From Magicicada septendecula (taxonomy: Eukaryota; Arthropoda; Insecta; Hemiptera; Cicadidae): 64,000 nt of DNA. Positions within the stretch are counted from its first letter, which is position 1. Each line of letters opens with the position of its first letter. Location: the NCBI GenBank assembly GCA_034769895.1, contig CM068371.1, positions 407,013,969-407,077,968 on the forward strand, written 5' to 3'. Under the pieces are notes generated by a model. The model was not told the DNA's origin. It worked only from the letters and a program-made list of their open reading frames with translations, and searched no databases. Both the position numbers and the translations under genes were made by a program. This document shows positions 36,061 through 47,574 of this stretch, piece by piece.

Positions 36061-39000
36061 GTAAATGTGTGTGTGACGAGCGTTTTTTAATTCGCTCGTT
36101 GCGTTCGTAGTATAGTATAGGTATATAATTTAGGGTATTAATCAGTTCAGTTACTTCTGTGAATGTTATTCGTATATAGCTAGTCGGGTTGTACTTTTTC
36201 TCACTACTTACGGGCAAACCGTATCTCTCGGCGTTCAGTTTGAATCTTGCCGCCTCGTCACCTGATTAGCCCACACCGTCTTGCAGTGTGGACTTCGCTA
36301 ACTGTGGTGTTTTGTTGTTTTCACTTTAATAATTCTCTATATATTACTTTAATTTATACAAATCAAACATACAGCGTTGCAGAACAATAAGATTTATTAA
36401 ACCCTTTAAAATTTTCAGTTATTCAATAGTACATTAATTTATATTGGTACCGGCTTTTACAATTGCTCAGTTGGTATACTCAGTCGTTTGTATCATGAAG
36501 ACGCAGCTTGGCGAATAATGTTTGTTTACAATAAATATTTGTCACAAGGCGTGTTAAAAAGTCCTTTTGACTACAGAAGTTTTGGATTAATGGCTAAAAT
36601 GCACAAAATTATAATATTTCATAAAACTAGGTACACAATATTTAATACATTAATACATACAAGTAAGTTGTCAGCAATGAGAATTAGGATAGTGTTTGGT
36701 TAGGATTTTGACAACAAGTTATGTTCATTAATAATTTATTATAAATCAGTTTAAATGGTTATTAATTTATTACATTTCATTAATAGTGATATTTTAATTA
36801 CCTTCAGTTCTTGTTCAAAATAGTGATCAGTGAAGTGAAAATTGTGACTCGTTATTATGGATAAAAAGGGGAATTCGTTTTTTAGTGAAATTATTGTTTT
36901 ATACTCATCGGTTCTCGTTGGGGCTTCCTCGATGTTCGTCTGCTTCTTCCGGATGGGTCTAGTCGTCTTCTCCTTCTTGGATGTTCATCAGTTCTCGTTC
37001 AGATGGTTTTCACATAAAGTTCGGCTTCCCTCTTGTTCCACAGTCGTTCTCGTCTTCTCAGTTTGAAGTAGGTCGCTCCTTTTCTTCCTTCGGGATGAGT
37101 CGTCAGCTATGTTTCTTCGAAGTCTTCTTATTTTCCACTGATATTTTTATGTTGTGAGTAATGTAATAATAATTAATTCATCCGGTGTTCCATAGATTGC
37201 TTCCACTATACTTCTTCCTTCTGGTTTTGGTTAAAATTTACGTTTTTATAGTAAAATTTGGGTTGAGAGCTGCATACATCCGCCCTCCGCGTCGGTCAAT
37301 AATGGATTAATTAGAATTCCAACGGTTTTTTGGTAATAAATTTCGGTTGCTATGGTTACCTATTAAATTATGCTAATTCTCATTGGTCGTTAATTTATGT
37401 CATTGTTATATTCTACGTTTTATTTAGTTTAAATATATAAAATATCTTCAAATTAAGATTTCTTTCTTATATTAGTAGCTATGTTTATTACATGAATACC
37501 ATTGTTCATAATTTTTGATAAGGATCATTTTGATACCCCTCATGGTTACTTTTGAGTAGTAAATCACATTTTCTTTATTTTTCTTATTTATATTTCATAT
37601 ACATTTTATCTAAAACTGGATGTTATTTATACATTTTTGTATTAGGTATACCTACTTAACTTGTTTAAACATTTGGTATATTCTGATTTGATATTGGGCT
37701 ATTGTTTGTCTTAAAATTTACAAAAGTTTCTTCATTAACTGTTAGGCCTAGAGCCTAGATTTCCGTATACTACTATCTAACATTCTTTGTAACTCCTTAC
37801 CTTTATATATGGTACATTAAAACAATTTCTTACTAGAAACAAATAATAAACATTGGTGATTCTAACTACACCTCTTATTTATAATAATAAACATTTTCTT
37901 GCCAGGTTCAAACCTGAAATTAAACTTCTAACTACCTTTCTGTTTCTTACTACTATCTGTTTTAACTTATAATTTATTACATTATATTGGTTTTTTAAAC
38001 AATAACAAACTCTTATTATACTACTGTTAAACTGTACTTTACCCAATATACTCTACTCCCTCATTCCTTCACTAGGACACAGTGTCTATCTTTCTTGTTT
38101 ATCATTCATTATAATGACTTAATTTTTATCTTATTTTAATTCTTACCAACTATTGCTTAAATTAATCACCATATAATTAGTTCATCCTACGTGCTAATAT
38201 AAAGTTTATCACAGGTTGTTTAGATATTCTAATACAGTTTACTAATTAAAATACCTTTTTATGCTCACCCACTACACTTTTTCCTTCCTAGAAGGTTTTT
38301 TTTATTTATTCATTTTCACTTTTTTTTATGTAACATGCTATAACTGCATGTCACCACTTATTTGTATTAATACACTCTTTATTCCACTCACTTGATATTA
38401 TCCACTATGTTGTCTAATTATGTTAACATCATCGTGTGGTTATTGGTTATGAGTAATTAATTTATTTTCCCTTCACTAATGATCACTTTTGACTATTAAC
38501 TATGGCTTTTATTTGCCTCAGAGTATGGTTTACTGGTTTTGATTATGTTTATCACTATTCATTTGGGTGTGTTTATTTTTAACTCCCTATCTTATGTTTA
38601 TAAGTACATTTTCTTTATTCATATAATATGCATAATATTACTATCTTATTTGTTATTATTAACATAGGTACATCTCATTTTATGCTCTAACTATATTAGT
38701 GCATTTGTTTACATGCATTTTGTGGTCATAATTTGGGGATTACAATGTTCGTTATCAATTTCTTGATTACATTTGGTTCCTGTTTCCTTCTTCCTTGTTC
38801 CATTGTTTTTCCTTGTGTTTATCCACTCTATTGAGTCAAGTCATCATCAGTTTATTAGTCATTTGTCATTTTGTCATTTGGTTATTAATCTCTGAGTTAT
38901 AAGTTCTTGACCTTTCTTCTTGTCTCAGCTTCTTTGTTATACAATTAATTATCAATGTATTTTCACTACCTTATGTCATGTTACATAATATAGGTGAGAA

Positions 39001-39176
39001 ACTTAGAATACGAATCAGCATTTAGCACAGCAACCATCAGGTAGAGTGCAAAGAAATAATAAAGAATAGACTAAGAAAATTACCTTTTATTTTATGTCTG
39101 GAAACAAAGCTTGTACAATTATAATATCAGTTGGTTCTGTAACCTTAGTACGAGATAGTAGTTATTATTGATATTA
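36061..39176. other. Unassigned repeat-like DNA, no gene
   Basis: GACGAGCG...CGCTCGTTG inverted repeat near 36078. 36860-37130 is pyrimidine-rich on the plus strand and resembles, inverted, the purine-rich block at 29.7 kb. The remainder is AT-rich. No protein was recognised. Confidence 0.4.
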
Positions 39177-41291
39177 TTATAGTACATGTTTTCGTGCCTT
39201 TATTTCACTGAAATTCTCAATAACATCGTTGAAATCTATTTCATTTGAAACTTTTCTTTCAATTGATAAAATGGATTGGCTAGTCGTTCTTGATTCATCG
39301 TAGAGTGAAGATAATTTTATTACTTTCAGTTTAGAATAACTTCTCTTGCATGATGCGACTGAGACACAAATGGTCAAGAAGTATTGGATTATAAGTGATG
39401 TACAGGGTAATGATTTACTGAAGTCCCATGTAATTTTAAATTGAAGGATTTCTTGGGCTGTCCATCTAGCAGCAACATCCACACTCGTATCGGTTGCACG
39501 TAGATGCCTACGATACCTTTTTATTTCTTGCAGCACCTGCTCCTTATCAAACTCATCGTAAATTTCTACCAGATTCTCCAGTGCTACAGCCAGAGCATCA
39601 TCGGAAGCTTCAAGCATAAATTTTGTTTCAACAATTTGGAAAATTTTGGTGATTTTCTTCATGGCCGTGTATCGTTGTGACAATTCTTGTATAAATCAGT
39701 CTATGCATTCAAACATTGATCGACGAACTTCTTCTTGAATCGATAATCCAGCATCATGAGCTTGTTCATCCGGCATTGTTTTAATTACACTCCTTCTTCC
39801 TCGTCGGTCGGTGTTAATGTCCATATCATTGCATTTTTTAGTGCCAAAAGTAACAGCATTGTCTATAATTGTAGTTCGTTCCGTCACTAAAAACTCATTC
39901 AGGGTTTTTAATTTGGCGAGTCCTTTATCCAAAGTCATTTTTGGAGACTGTAGATATTGTTGGACTAAATTTACTTCCTCCAGTATCGTGTGCCAAAAGT
40001 TGATGTAGGTCAAAAAGGTAAAATCACATATAGCTGGAAGGAGCAAGCTTGCTGCAGATCTAGTATCAAGGTTTGCCTTGGATGGATCTTGCATATCTTC
40101 CAAAGTGCTCACAATTGTTTCCACATTTTATTTTATGACTTTAACTGAATTGTAATGAGCACTCCAGCGAGTATCAGACAATCGTTTCAAACTTTTTCCT
40201 GTTTTTTCTACAAGTAATTCCCATCTATATGTAGAAGACGAGAAGAATGAATATAACTTCTCTACAGTTCCAAAACCGGTGACGCTAGAGGGAACACATG
40301 AGAATGCATTAACTCCACAAAGATTTAAGGAATGATTAGCACAGGGACTGAACAGAGCTTTTGGATTGACTTCTCGAATTTTTCGTTCTACTCCTCCATG
40401 TACACCTGACATTGACGCGGCATTGTCATAACCTTGAGCCCTGCACAACGCAATATCCAGCCCATCTTTTTCCAGCTGCTGTTGAATATCTTTTGACATA
40501 TCCTCTGCAGTCTTTCCCGACATCAAAAAAAAACCTAAGAAGGATTCTCGAACTTCCACAATGTTGTCTTCTATATGGACGTATCTAATTATTTGACTCA
40601 TTTGGTCAGTTCTGCTTTCATCGGGAGTGCTGTCAAAAATTATTCAGTAATATTTAGCCTTTTTTATATATGCAATAATTTTTTCCTTAACATGTTCACT
40701 CAAAATAAAAATAAATTCATTTTGTATCCCTTTTGACAAATAAGAAGATACTCTCTTTGACCCACCAGCGGACTCTTCAAGTTTTAAACAATGCTCTTTC
40801 AATACTGGATCATATTTCGCCATCAGTTGCACCAATTCTAAGAAATTTCCTCTGTTTTCCGATGAAACGTCTTCACGATGACCGCGGAAAGCAAGGTTTT
40901 GCTGGGCTAAAAATAGTGTAATATCTAAAAGGCAATTTAAAATGTTTCTCCATTTCTTGGTCTCATCATTAACAATCTTCTGATTATCTTTGTCAATGGT
41001 TTTATTAAGTTTCAAGCCCATAGAGAGTGTTTTCCATTTTTCTAAATTTGATAGATGTTCAGGCGATGATTCATGCTGTGATATCTTTGGATTCAATTTA
41101 CACCACTGACAGAAGCCAGAAATAAATTTATTTTTGTTGGTATCGCCCTCAGAGGCAAATAATCGACAGCAAAAACAGTACAGTTCCTTTGTTGATGGTG
41201 AGTATAGCATCCATTTCCTTAAATATTTAGTCTCGTTCAAATGTGAGTAAAACCACGACGAAATTAAACAACGATATGTTCCTTTAGTGTG
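39177..41291 (-). pseudogene. hAT-type (TTF zinc finger / DUF4371) transposase, 3' part
   Basis: One minus-strand frame runs the whole length with only three stops: TGA at 40646-40644, TAA at 40130-40128 and TGA at 39698-39696. A TTF-type finger region (SWFYSHLNETKYLRKW, YCFCCRLF) comes first. Next is the DUF4371-like catalytic region (GYDNAASMSGVHGGVERKI, SPCANHSLNLCGV, LSDTRWSAH), then the C-terminal dimerisation part (SCKRSYSKLKVIKLS). These are marks of the ZMYM1/DUF4371 group of hAT-like transposases. Two of the three stops are consistent with single C-to-T or C-to-G changes in conserved codons. The 5' part is displaced to 46998-47470 by element F. Confidence 0.88.
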
Positions 41292-42515
41292 TGTAACAGT
41301 ACATAATGACCCAATACTATAATTATGGGATCTAAAGGTATTTTTTCAATGTCTTATTGTTTAATCATTAAAATACAGAATGGTTAGGTCCATTGTCCCT
41401 ATATACGAAGGAACAAAGCAGATTCAACAAGAGTACCATGCCAAGGTCACCGTTGGACGTGCGGGAGCCAGTAAAAGCCATGGCGGTGTTTGTGACGAAT
41501 GAGTTTAAATATGCATTGTGATTGGATAATAACACTGTTCCGTCGTAACCAAAAACAATGACGCACTGACTACAACGCATGCAACGAGGCGTTGTCCTGT
41601 ATGACAAAGCTTGATGACGTAAAATACACACACACAAGTGCAAATTTACATTTGCCTCTGTCTCAATTCAACGTAGTTCTTCAAGGGATCAACAGCGATG
41701 TATCACTGTCTGATCAGTTGCAAATTAAAAGCTTAAAACAACTAACTCCTCAAGTAAAATTCTTATGGTGGAGCGACAGATGCTCAAGTGTAATAACAGT
41801 TAGAACATAACATGTAGAATCAGTGTAAACATCGTTAAGTAAAAAACAACAAAACATGAGGCGAACACCGGCCATACACCTTGGAACCACCCAACACCAG
41901 CGAGGGAGCAGCATAGACCACAACTAAGAGAAGTCCACTTTTATCATTTCTGTATTATTTTAATGAGCTCATTAATCCAAAATAAAACAACTGAACAAAT
42001 GTACTGGTAATAGGGCGATGGTGTGTGAGAGTGTGTGAGTGAGCTCATGGCCATGAACATATATGCCGAGGGCATTGGTTTGTGTGTAAATGAGATTTAA
42101 GCATAATAAGTAATTAGAGCTGCAGCTAAAGATAAGAGTACATAATAACCTTGATTGGAGATAAAATGAGAATCGTAATAATTAACAGAGTAAATTAAAA
42201 TAGCCACCATTTTGTTTTTATAACATTGTATGACGCCATTTTGACCACATGGCTGCATATGCAAAATCTATTTGGGAAATTAAAAATTTGATAGTTACTT
42301 TCAATATAAAACAGTGTTATCATTTGTGTCACCTTCTTTGTATCCAAAATCTCGCTGTTAATGAATCCTGGCCCCTTAGGTAAAAAGCATATTAAAAAGA
42401 AGAGTACGAGCCCGGCAGTGATTGAAATCGGTAAGTACCATATTATGGTAACATTTATATATATAAATATAAATATATGTGGGTAGTAATTAAGAATAAA
42501 GTAGGTAGATTGACA
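41292..42515 (+). repeat. 5' LTR of element F (1224 bp)
   Basis: TGTAACAGTACATAATGACC to GTAGATTGACA. It differs from the 3' LTR at roughly 20 positions (about 1.5 percent). Splice-donor-like GGTAAGT is at 42430-42436, 85 bp before the end. The target duplication TGTG lies at 41288-41291. Confidence 0.95.
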
Positions 42516-42517
42516 AA

Positions 42518-42534
42518 TGGTGCCTGAACTGTGG
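42518..42534 (+). other. Primer-binding-site candidate of element F
   Basis: TGGTGCCTGAACTGTGG starts two bases after the LTR end, as for element B, whose site also begins TGGTG. The tRNA was not identified. Confidence 0.55.
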
Positions 42535-42709
42535 ACATTATATAAAATTACTTTATATAAAACAGGCCAGATTTAGAAACAGAGAAGGTGATATAAGACG
42601 GAACATAACCTAGTACACAAGAGGTTATGTTGACGAAGTAAAGTAACTAGTAATTGCATAGTTAAGTACAAATAAAAAATAAATAGTCATTTAAATAATT
42701 AAATTAACG

Positions 42710-43462
42710 ATGGCAGAAATGGAAATGGACAATACAGACACGGAATCCATTTTATTAGAAAAACATGTTAGCTCAACACCTAGAGTAGTCGAAAATAAAA
42801 TCTCGTTAGAAGATTTATTCACGTTAATCAGTGACAAATTTGAACAACAGAATAGTAAATTTGAAGACAAATTCAATCAAATGAATAGTACATTTAATGT
42901 AAAATTAGATAGTTTTGAGAATGAGCTCAAGAAGCAAAATACCTTACAAAACGTAAAATTAGATCAAGTAGAGGAGAAATTAGACAATAGAATTAATGAG
43001 ATACAGTTAGAAAATAAGAGTAGAGAAATAGACAGATTAGAGATAAACAAAGACAAGGTAAGTGGGGTAGAAAAGTATGATACTATAAATAAAAGTATGA
43101 TGTTAGAGAATGATTGTGTAAACAGGAGTAGTAATAATGAGGTTTTATGGGGAATAGAATATAATAATGATGGAATGATAATGTGTGTTGAAGGGTTGAA
43201 GAGAGTGTGTAGAGAGAGCATAATTGTAAAAGAATTGCAGGGGTTAGATTTTTCCCTTAATGGTGTATTTGGGGGTGATATACATGTTTTTAGGAAGGAC
43301 GAGAGTGCCTTTGATGTAGGTTTTGGAGACAAAAGGTCTGCAAATAGTTGTCCCTGGATTTTTTGTGCACCTGATAGGTGGTGCGAGAATAAAGTTGTAG
43401 TGCCCTATGCAAATGTAGAGAGAGAAAATGTAGCTTGGTGTGATAGTGAGAGATATTTGTGA
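42710..43462 (+). CDS. Uncharacterised retroelement protein, first part (copy F)
   Basis: The ATG at 42710 opens a 250-codon frame. Residues about 30-115 form a heptad-like, charged coiled coil (FEQQNSKFEDKFNQMNSTFN) of the kind seen at the N-terminus of many gypsy Gags. After an acidic stretch come RVCRESIIVKELQG, SCPWIFCAPDRWCENKVVV and PYANVERENVAWC. These align with SPLIFCKPGKARNWC...VVPFAW in copy C and similar stretches in B and D. No capsid, zinc-finger, protease or polymerase motif is present. The frame ends at TGA 43460-43462. The conserved protein goes on in the +1 frame, so in copy C's arrangement this and the next ORF are one protein. Function unknown; position suggests a structural or RNA-binding role. 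Confidence 0.65.
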   Translation: MAEMEMDNTDTESILLEKHVSSTPRVVENKISLEDLFTLISDKFEQQNSKFEDKFNQMNSTFNVKLDSFENELKKQNTLQNVKLDQVEEKLDNRINEIQLENKSREIDRLEINKDKVSGVEKYDTINKSMMLENDCVNRSSNNEVLWGIEYNNDGMIMCVEGLKRVCRESIIVKELQGLDFSLNGVFGGDIHVFRKDESAFDVGFGDKRSANSCPWIFCAPDRWCENKVVVPYANVERENVAWCDSERYL

Positions 43463-43850
43463 GAGAAAAAGAGAAGTAGAGATTTTTAAGATATGTAGAA
43501 ATTATGAAGAGTTGATAGAAAGGTTAGGTGGAGAGAGAAGTGATAAATATAATGAATACTTACCTTGGGTTGAAGCTGATATAGCAGCAGTAGGAGATGA
43601 TGTTGATAACAATAATGACTTGATAAAATACCTGATTATGACTAATTACACTAAGGGTGACTGGACCATACCGAATGTTGACAAGTTTTATGATATAGTA
43701 ATGTGGAGTAATCCTGCAGAGTATTACTATGGTATAATGGACAAAATAAATTTAAATAGTTATTATATTACAAAAGATGATATAATGTACTTAATTAAAA
43801 ATGAGTTATGTATACGTAAGATAAGACTATTATTTGACGATGGAGGCTAA
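43440..43850 (+). CDS. Uncharacterised retroelement protein, second part (copy F)
   Basis: This overlaps the previous frame by 23 bases in the +1 frame. Conserved blocks in order: EIFKICRNYEELIERLGGER, NEYLPWVEAD, LIKYLIMTNYTKGDWTIPNVD, FYDIVMWSNPAEYYYGI, YLIKNELC and the terminal RKIRLLFDDGG. The same blocks occur in copies B, C and D. In copy C the equivalent of the overlap lies in one open frame, so the shift here is either a one-base lesion or a frameshift site; one copy cannot decide. The mix of aromatic and acidic residues and the fixed C-terminus suggest a folded domain. I do not recognise it. Confidence 0.65.
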   Translation: MIVRDICERKREVEIFKICRNYEELIERLGGERSDKYNEYLPWVEADIAAVGDDVDNNNDLIKYLIMTNYTKGDWTIPNVDKFYDIVMWSNPAEYYYGIMDKINLNSYYITKDDIMYLIKNELCIRKIRLLFDDGG

Positions 43851-44399
43851 TTATTATAATTGTGTTTATGAACATTTAATTATGTGAACAGTGTTTTTCA
43901 GGATGGACTGTTTAGGACTGATTATGGTAAATGATTAATGATTATGTGGATTGTATATTTTTTGTGTATTAATGTCAGGGTATTTGTGTAATTTTGCTGT
44001 TGTGTATTTTGTGTATTTTTTATGTAAACTATGTACTGTGGAATTTTAAATAATTGATAATGATTTTAAATGATATTATGAGATTCAGATTCTAATGGTT
44101 AGTAAATGATTAAGTATGATATATTTGGATATTGAGAGGTATTGTTGTTAGTAGATAAGTGATGAATTTTCTAATGGTGTATTAAGTTGAAATGTTGTAA
44201 AGAGTTTGGGTAATAGTGATAAATAAGGGCATTGGAGTTAGTTAAATAGAGTTAATGGGAGTCAGTGAAAATAAGAATGTTGAGATGCTGATAATATATA
44301 AAGAGGTGTTAGATATTTTAGGGACACAGTGGTTAGTGATTATATGTAGAGTTGAGTAATGTGAATGGTAATTATATTTGTTGATGGTGATATTTTGTA

Positions 44400-44690
44400 A
44401 TAAGGGTATTGGTGTAGGGAGTCTGCAACGAAAAGTGTTGGGACAGGAAGGGACCGTTGTGTGCCGGAAAGGGTTATCTGAAAGGGTCAGGAACCGATAA
44501 AGGAATGAGTATAGATAGGGAACACACATACTAGTACAAAAAATGAGCGGTGCCAGAGGTTTTAAATGGGATTTGTGAAGGGGGTTATTATAGAGATATT
44601 GGTGTCATAATGTGTTAATGGTTAGAAGCGGTTGTTAGTAAAAAAGAGGTGAGTAAGGTTAGATTGACAGTGCCAAAATAAGATATAGAA
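44400..44690 (+). pseudogene. Decayed protease-RT junction scrap of element F
   Basis: GTAGGGAGTCTGCAACGAAA (44414-44433) aligns with the GGGAGTCCCCAATGACAG junction of element A. Further on, a GATATTGGTG...GTTAGTAAAAAAGAGGTGAG stretch fits the SPYSNPLVVV-KK-KVRL start of RT in broken frames. The same region is better preserved in element C (58700-59000). This shows element F descends from a pol-bearing ancestor. Confidence 0.5.
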
Positions 44691-45399
44691 AATAGTGAAT
44701 AATAGAGAGTCACCCAAACTAGTAAGGATAAAAGGGTTAGAAAAAGGAAAATTCATGGTAGGAAGGTAATTGTAACGGAAAGGTAAATGATAAATTTGAA
44801 ATTTTTTTGTATAGAATCTGATCTAAACGAATGTTAAATAATAAAAGTTAATAGAGAATTGTTGATAGTAATGATCTGATAAAGTTTTGGTACAAGTCAT
44901 GTACATGTAAATTGTGTAATGTAATGTAAATGTAACAATGTTAATGTGTAATGTCTAATGTTTTATGATGTTTTTATTATGTTGATGGTACAATAGTGTG
45001 TGTGGTTAGGAGGTCGTTACAGGGTCAATGACGATAACAAGTGTCAAAGAATAGTAGCTTTTAAAGGTTGAAAGTCTAAAGGTACAAATGAAGTTGAGCA
45101 AAATATAGTATGATACCAGTTACAAAATAGATAAATGATTATAAGTTGAGTAATAAAATTTGAATAATAAACTTGTCTGCCATAGTAGTTGTAGGTTGAG
45201 TTTGATAGAAATAATTAGGTGAAGGTGTTTTGGGGAATATTAAAAGAATTGTTTATGTATTGTGTTATTTGTAGTTATATATATATGATTTTTTTTCTCT
45301 TACAAGGAAGAAATTGAGTTTGGTGGTGGTAAAAGAATATACATTTTAGAGTCTTGTTGTTGTTATGTTAAACTTTTAAATCAGAACAAACCAATGCCC

Positions 45400-45777
45400 C
45401 AAACACAAACCAATGCGTCTAAAAGGGAACATATCAGTTGTAGATATGGAAGTATGTTAGACCACTATTTTAAATTTTTGTATGCAATGTTTCAGAGTTT
45501 TGTGGTGTTGTGACCGCGGTCCTGGGCTGGCTGGAGCGTCAGAACAGGAGCGTAGAGTGCCTCATGGCCTTATGGTTTAGGGATCTCTCAGGAGAAGTCC
45601 AGTAAGGTCAGAGGGTGCGATCAGCATCATTGGACCAAGGGTAAGTGATGAAAAAATTTTTTATAGTAACATTACAGGGGGTTGTGGTGACATATCTAGA
45701 CTGATCCTTTTAGGAAAGTGTGAATGAGTCAATGAAAGTTTTTGTGTCTCGACACAAAATCTTTCATTGAGGGGGTT
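45400..45777 (+). promoter_or_regulatory. Conserved 3' block with hairpin and polypurine tract (element F)
   Basis: It contains GGAGAAGTCCAGTAAGGTCA, a GGTGACATATCTAGACTGATCC box, a hairpin at 45731-45768 (outer AATGAAAG/CTTTCATT, inner TTTTGTGT/ACACAAAA, loop CTCG) and TTGAGGGGGTT, the polypurine tract, directly before the 3' LTR. Confidence 0.78.
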
Positions 45778-46997
45778 TGTAACAGTACATAATGACCCAA
45801 TACTATAATTATGGGATCTAAAGGTATTTTTTCAATGTCTTATTGTTTAATCAATAAAATACAGAATGGTTAGGTCCATTGTCCCTATATACGAAGGAAC
45901 AAAGCAGATTCAACAAGAGTACCATGCCAAGGTCACCGTTGGACGTGCGGGAGCCGGTAAAAGCCATGGCGGTGTTTGTGACGAATGAGTTTAAATATGC
46001 ATTGTGATTGGATAATAACACTGTTCCGTCATAACCAAAAACAATGACGCACTGACTACAACGCATGCAACGAGGCGTTGTCCTGTATGACAAAGCTTGA
46101 TGACGTAAAATACACACACACAAGCGCAAATTTACATTTGCCTCTGTCTCAATTCAACGTAGTTCTTCAAGGATCAACAGCGATGTATCGCTGTCTGATC
46201 AGTTGCAAATTAAAAGCTTAAAACAACTAACTCCTCAAGTAAAATTCTTATGGTGGAGCATCAGATGCTCAAGTGTAATAACAGTTAGAACATAACGTGT
46301 AGAATCAGTGTAAACATCGTTAAGTAAAAAACAAAACATGAGGTGAACACCGGCCATACACCTTGGAACCACCCAACACCAGCGAGGGAGCAGCGTAGAC
46401 CACAGCTAAGAGAAGTCCACTTTTATCATTTCTGTATTATTTTAATGAGCTCATTAATCCAAAATAAAACAACTGAACAAATGTACTGGTAATAGGGCGA
46501 ATGTGTGTGAGAGTGTGTGAGTGAGCTCATGGCCATGAACATATATGCCGAGGGCATTGGTTTGTGTGTAAATGAGATTTAAGCATAATAAGTAATTAGA
46601 GCTGCAGCTAAAGATAAGAGTACATAATAATCTTGATTGGAGATAAAATGAGAATCGTAATAATTAACAGAGTAAATTAAAATAGCCACCATTTTGTTTT
46701 TATAACATTGTATGACGCCATTTTGACCACATGGTTGCATATGCAAAATCTATTTGGGAAATTAAAAATTTGATAGTTACTTTCAATATAAAACAGTGTT
46801 ATCATTTGTGTCACCTTCTTTGTATCAAAAATCTCGCTGTTAATGAATCCTGGCCCCTTAGGTAAAAAGCATATTAAAAAGAAGAGTACAAGCCCGGCAG
46901 TGATTGAAATCGGTAAGTACCATATTATGGTAACATTTATACATATAAATATAAATATATGTAGGTAGTAATTAAGAATAAAGTAGGTAGATTGACA
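45778..46997 (+). repeat. 3' LTR of element F (1220 bp)
   Basis: Collinear with 41292-42515 with scattered single-base differences and short indels. It ends GTAGATTGACA, followed by the TGTG duplication (46998-47001). Confidence 0.95.
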
Positions 46998-47476
46998 TGT
47001 GTTCACCTGGTCTTTGTATAGATTCAAAAGGTCCCTCCTTGTTTTGATATACTTCACTACCCTTTTCAATAATCACAATTCTGATATGCTCTGGAACAGG
47101 TATTGGCCAATGTGCAGTATCATTGGATGAAGAGGAGTCGAAGTTAGATGCATCAGAAATATGTTCATTCTCAGTAATTTTCTCATCATTACTATCTTTA
47201 TCATCTTTTTTTCAGTGTCACGTCAAAGTCTTCATTAAAATCACATACAGTAGGCTTTTCACCTGTGTTTGTAGTCTCAACATCAATAATTATCTGTATG
47301 CCGGACCCAGATTCAACAGTTTGATTACTCTTTCCTTCGCCATCTTTATTTTCTCCATGAGTGGAAAGGTATTTGGATAAAGATCCAGCGAGTGATTTAG
47401 CCTCTTCAGTCTTTGCTTTTCTTAGCTTTCTTTTCTGAGAGCCAGATGGGTGAATTCTTTTCACTAAAAAAAAGAT
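46998..47476 (-). pseudogene. hAT-type transposase, 5' part
   Basis: On the minus strand the coding starts near 47460 with KRIHPSGSQKRKLRKAKTEE, preceded by a TTTTTTTTAG acceptor-like site, so an upstream exon may supply the start. It proceeds to an acidic linker and then, after a seven-A run near 47206-47212 that adds one base, to EHIRIVIIEKGSEVYQNKEG and FESIQRPGEHT at the element F boundary. Taking out element F and one TGTG copy leaves this frame continuous with the start of the 39177-41291 part. Lesions counted across the gene: three stops, one frameshift and the LTR insertion. Confidence 0.82.
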
Positions 47477-47574
47477 TCGCAAGATTATTTCGGTGACAGA
47501 TCATGGCCTACACGTCCATTAACAGTAATTTTTTCTCTCCGTGTAGCCTGTAGGCTCGTAGTAGAGAGTAGATA

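Larger units (their letters stand above)
41292..46997 (+). mobile_element. Complete non-autonomous LTR retroelement F, inserted in the hAT gene
   Basis: Two near-identical LTRs (41292-42515 and 45778-46997), TG...CA ends and TGTG on both flanks (41288-41291, 46998-47001) make this a complete, fairly young insertion. Inside are a primer-site candidate (TGGTGCCTGAACTGTGG at 42518), an ORF pair of unknown family, a decayed scrap of the protease-RT junction (44400-44690), AT-rich DNA, and the shared 3' hairpin and polypurine tract. No gag capsid, integrase or intact RT is present. Because the LTRs are nearly identical while RT is ruined, the element was probably already pol-defective when it moved, using another element's enzymes. 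Confidence 0.92.

Noticed and set aside
47123-47380. Plus-strand ORF opposite the hAT 5' part
   Set aside because: It is antisense to a recognised transposase coding region.
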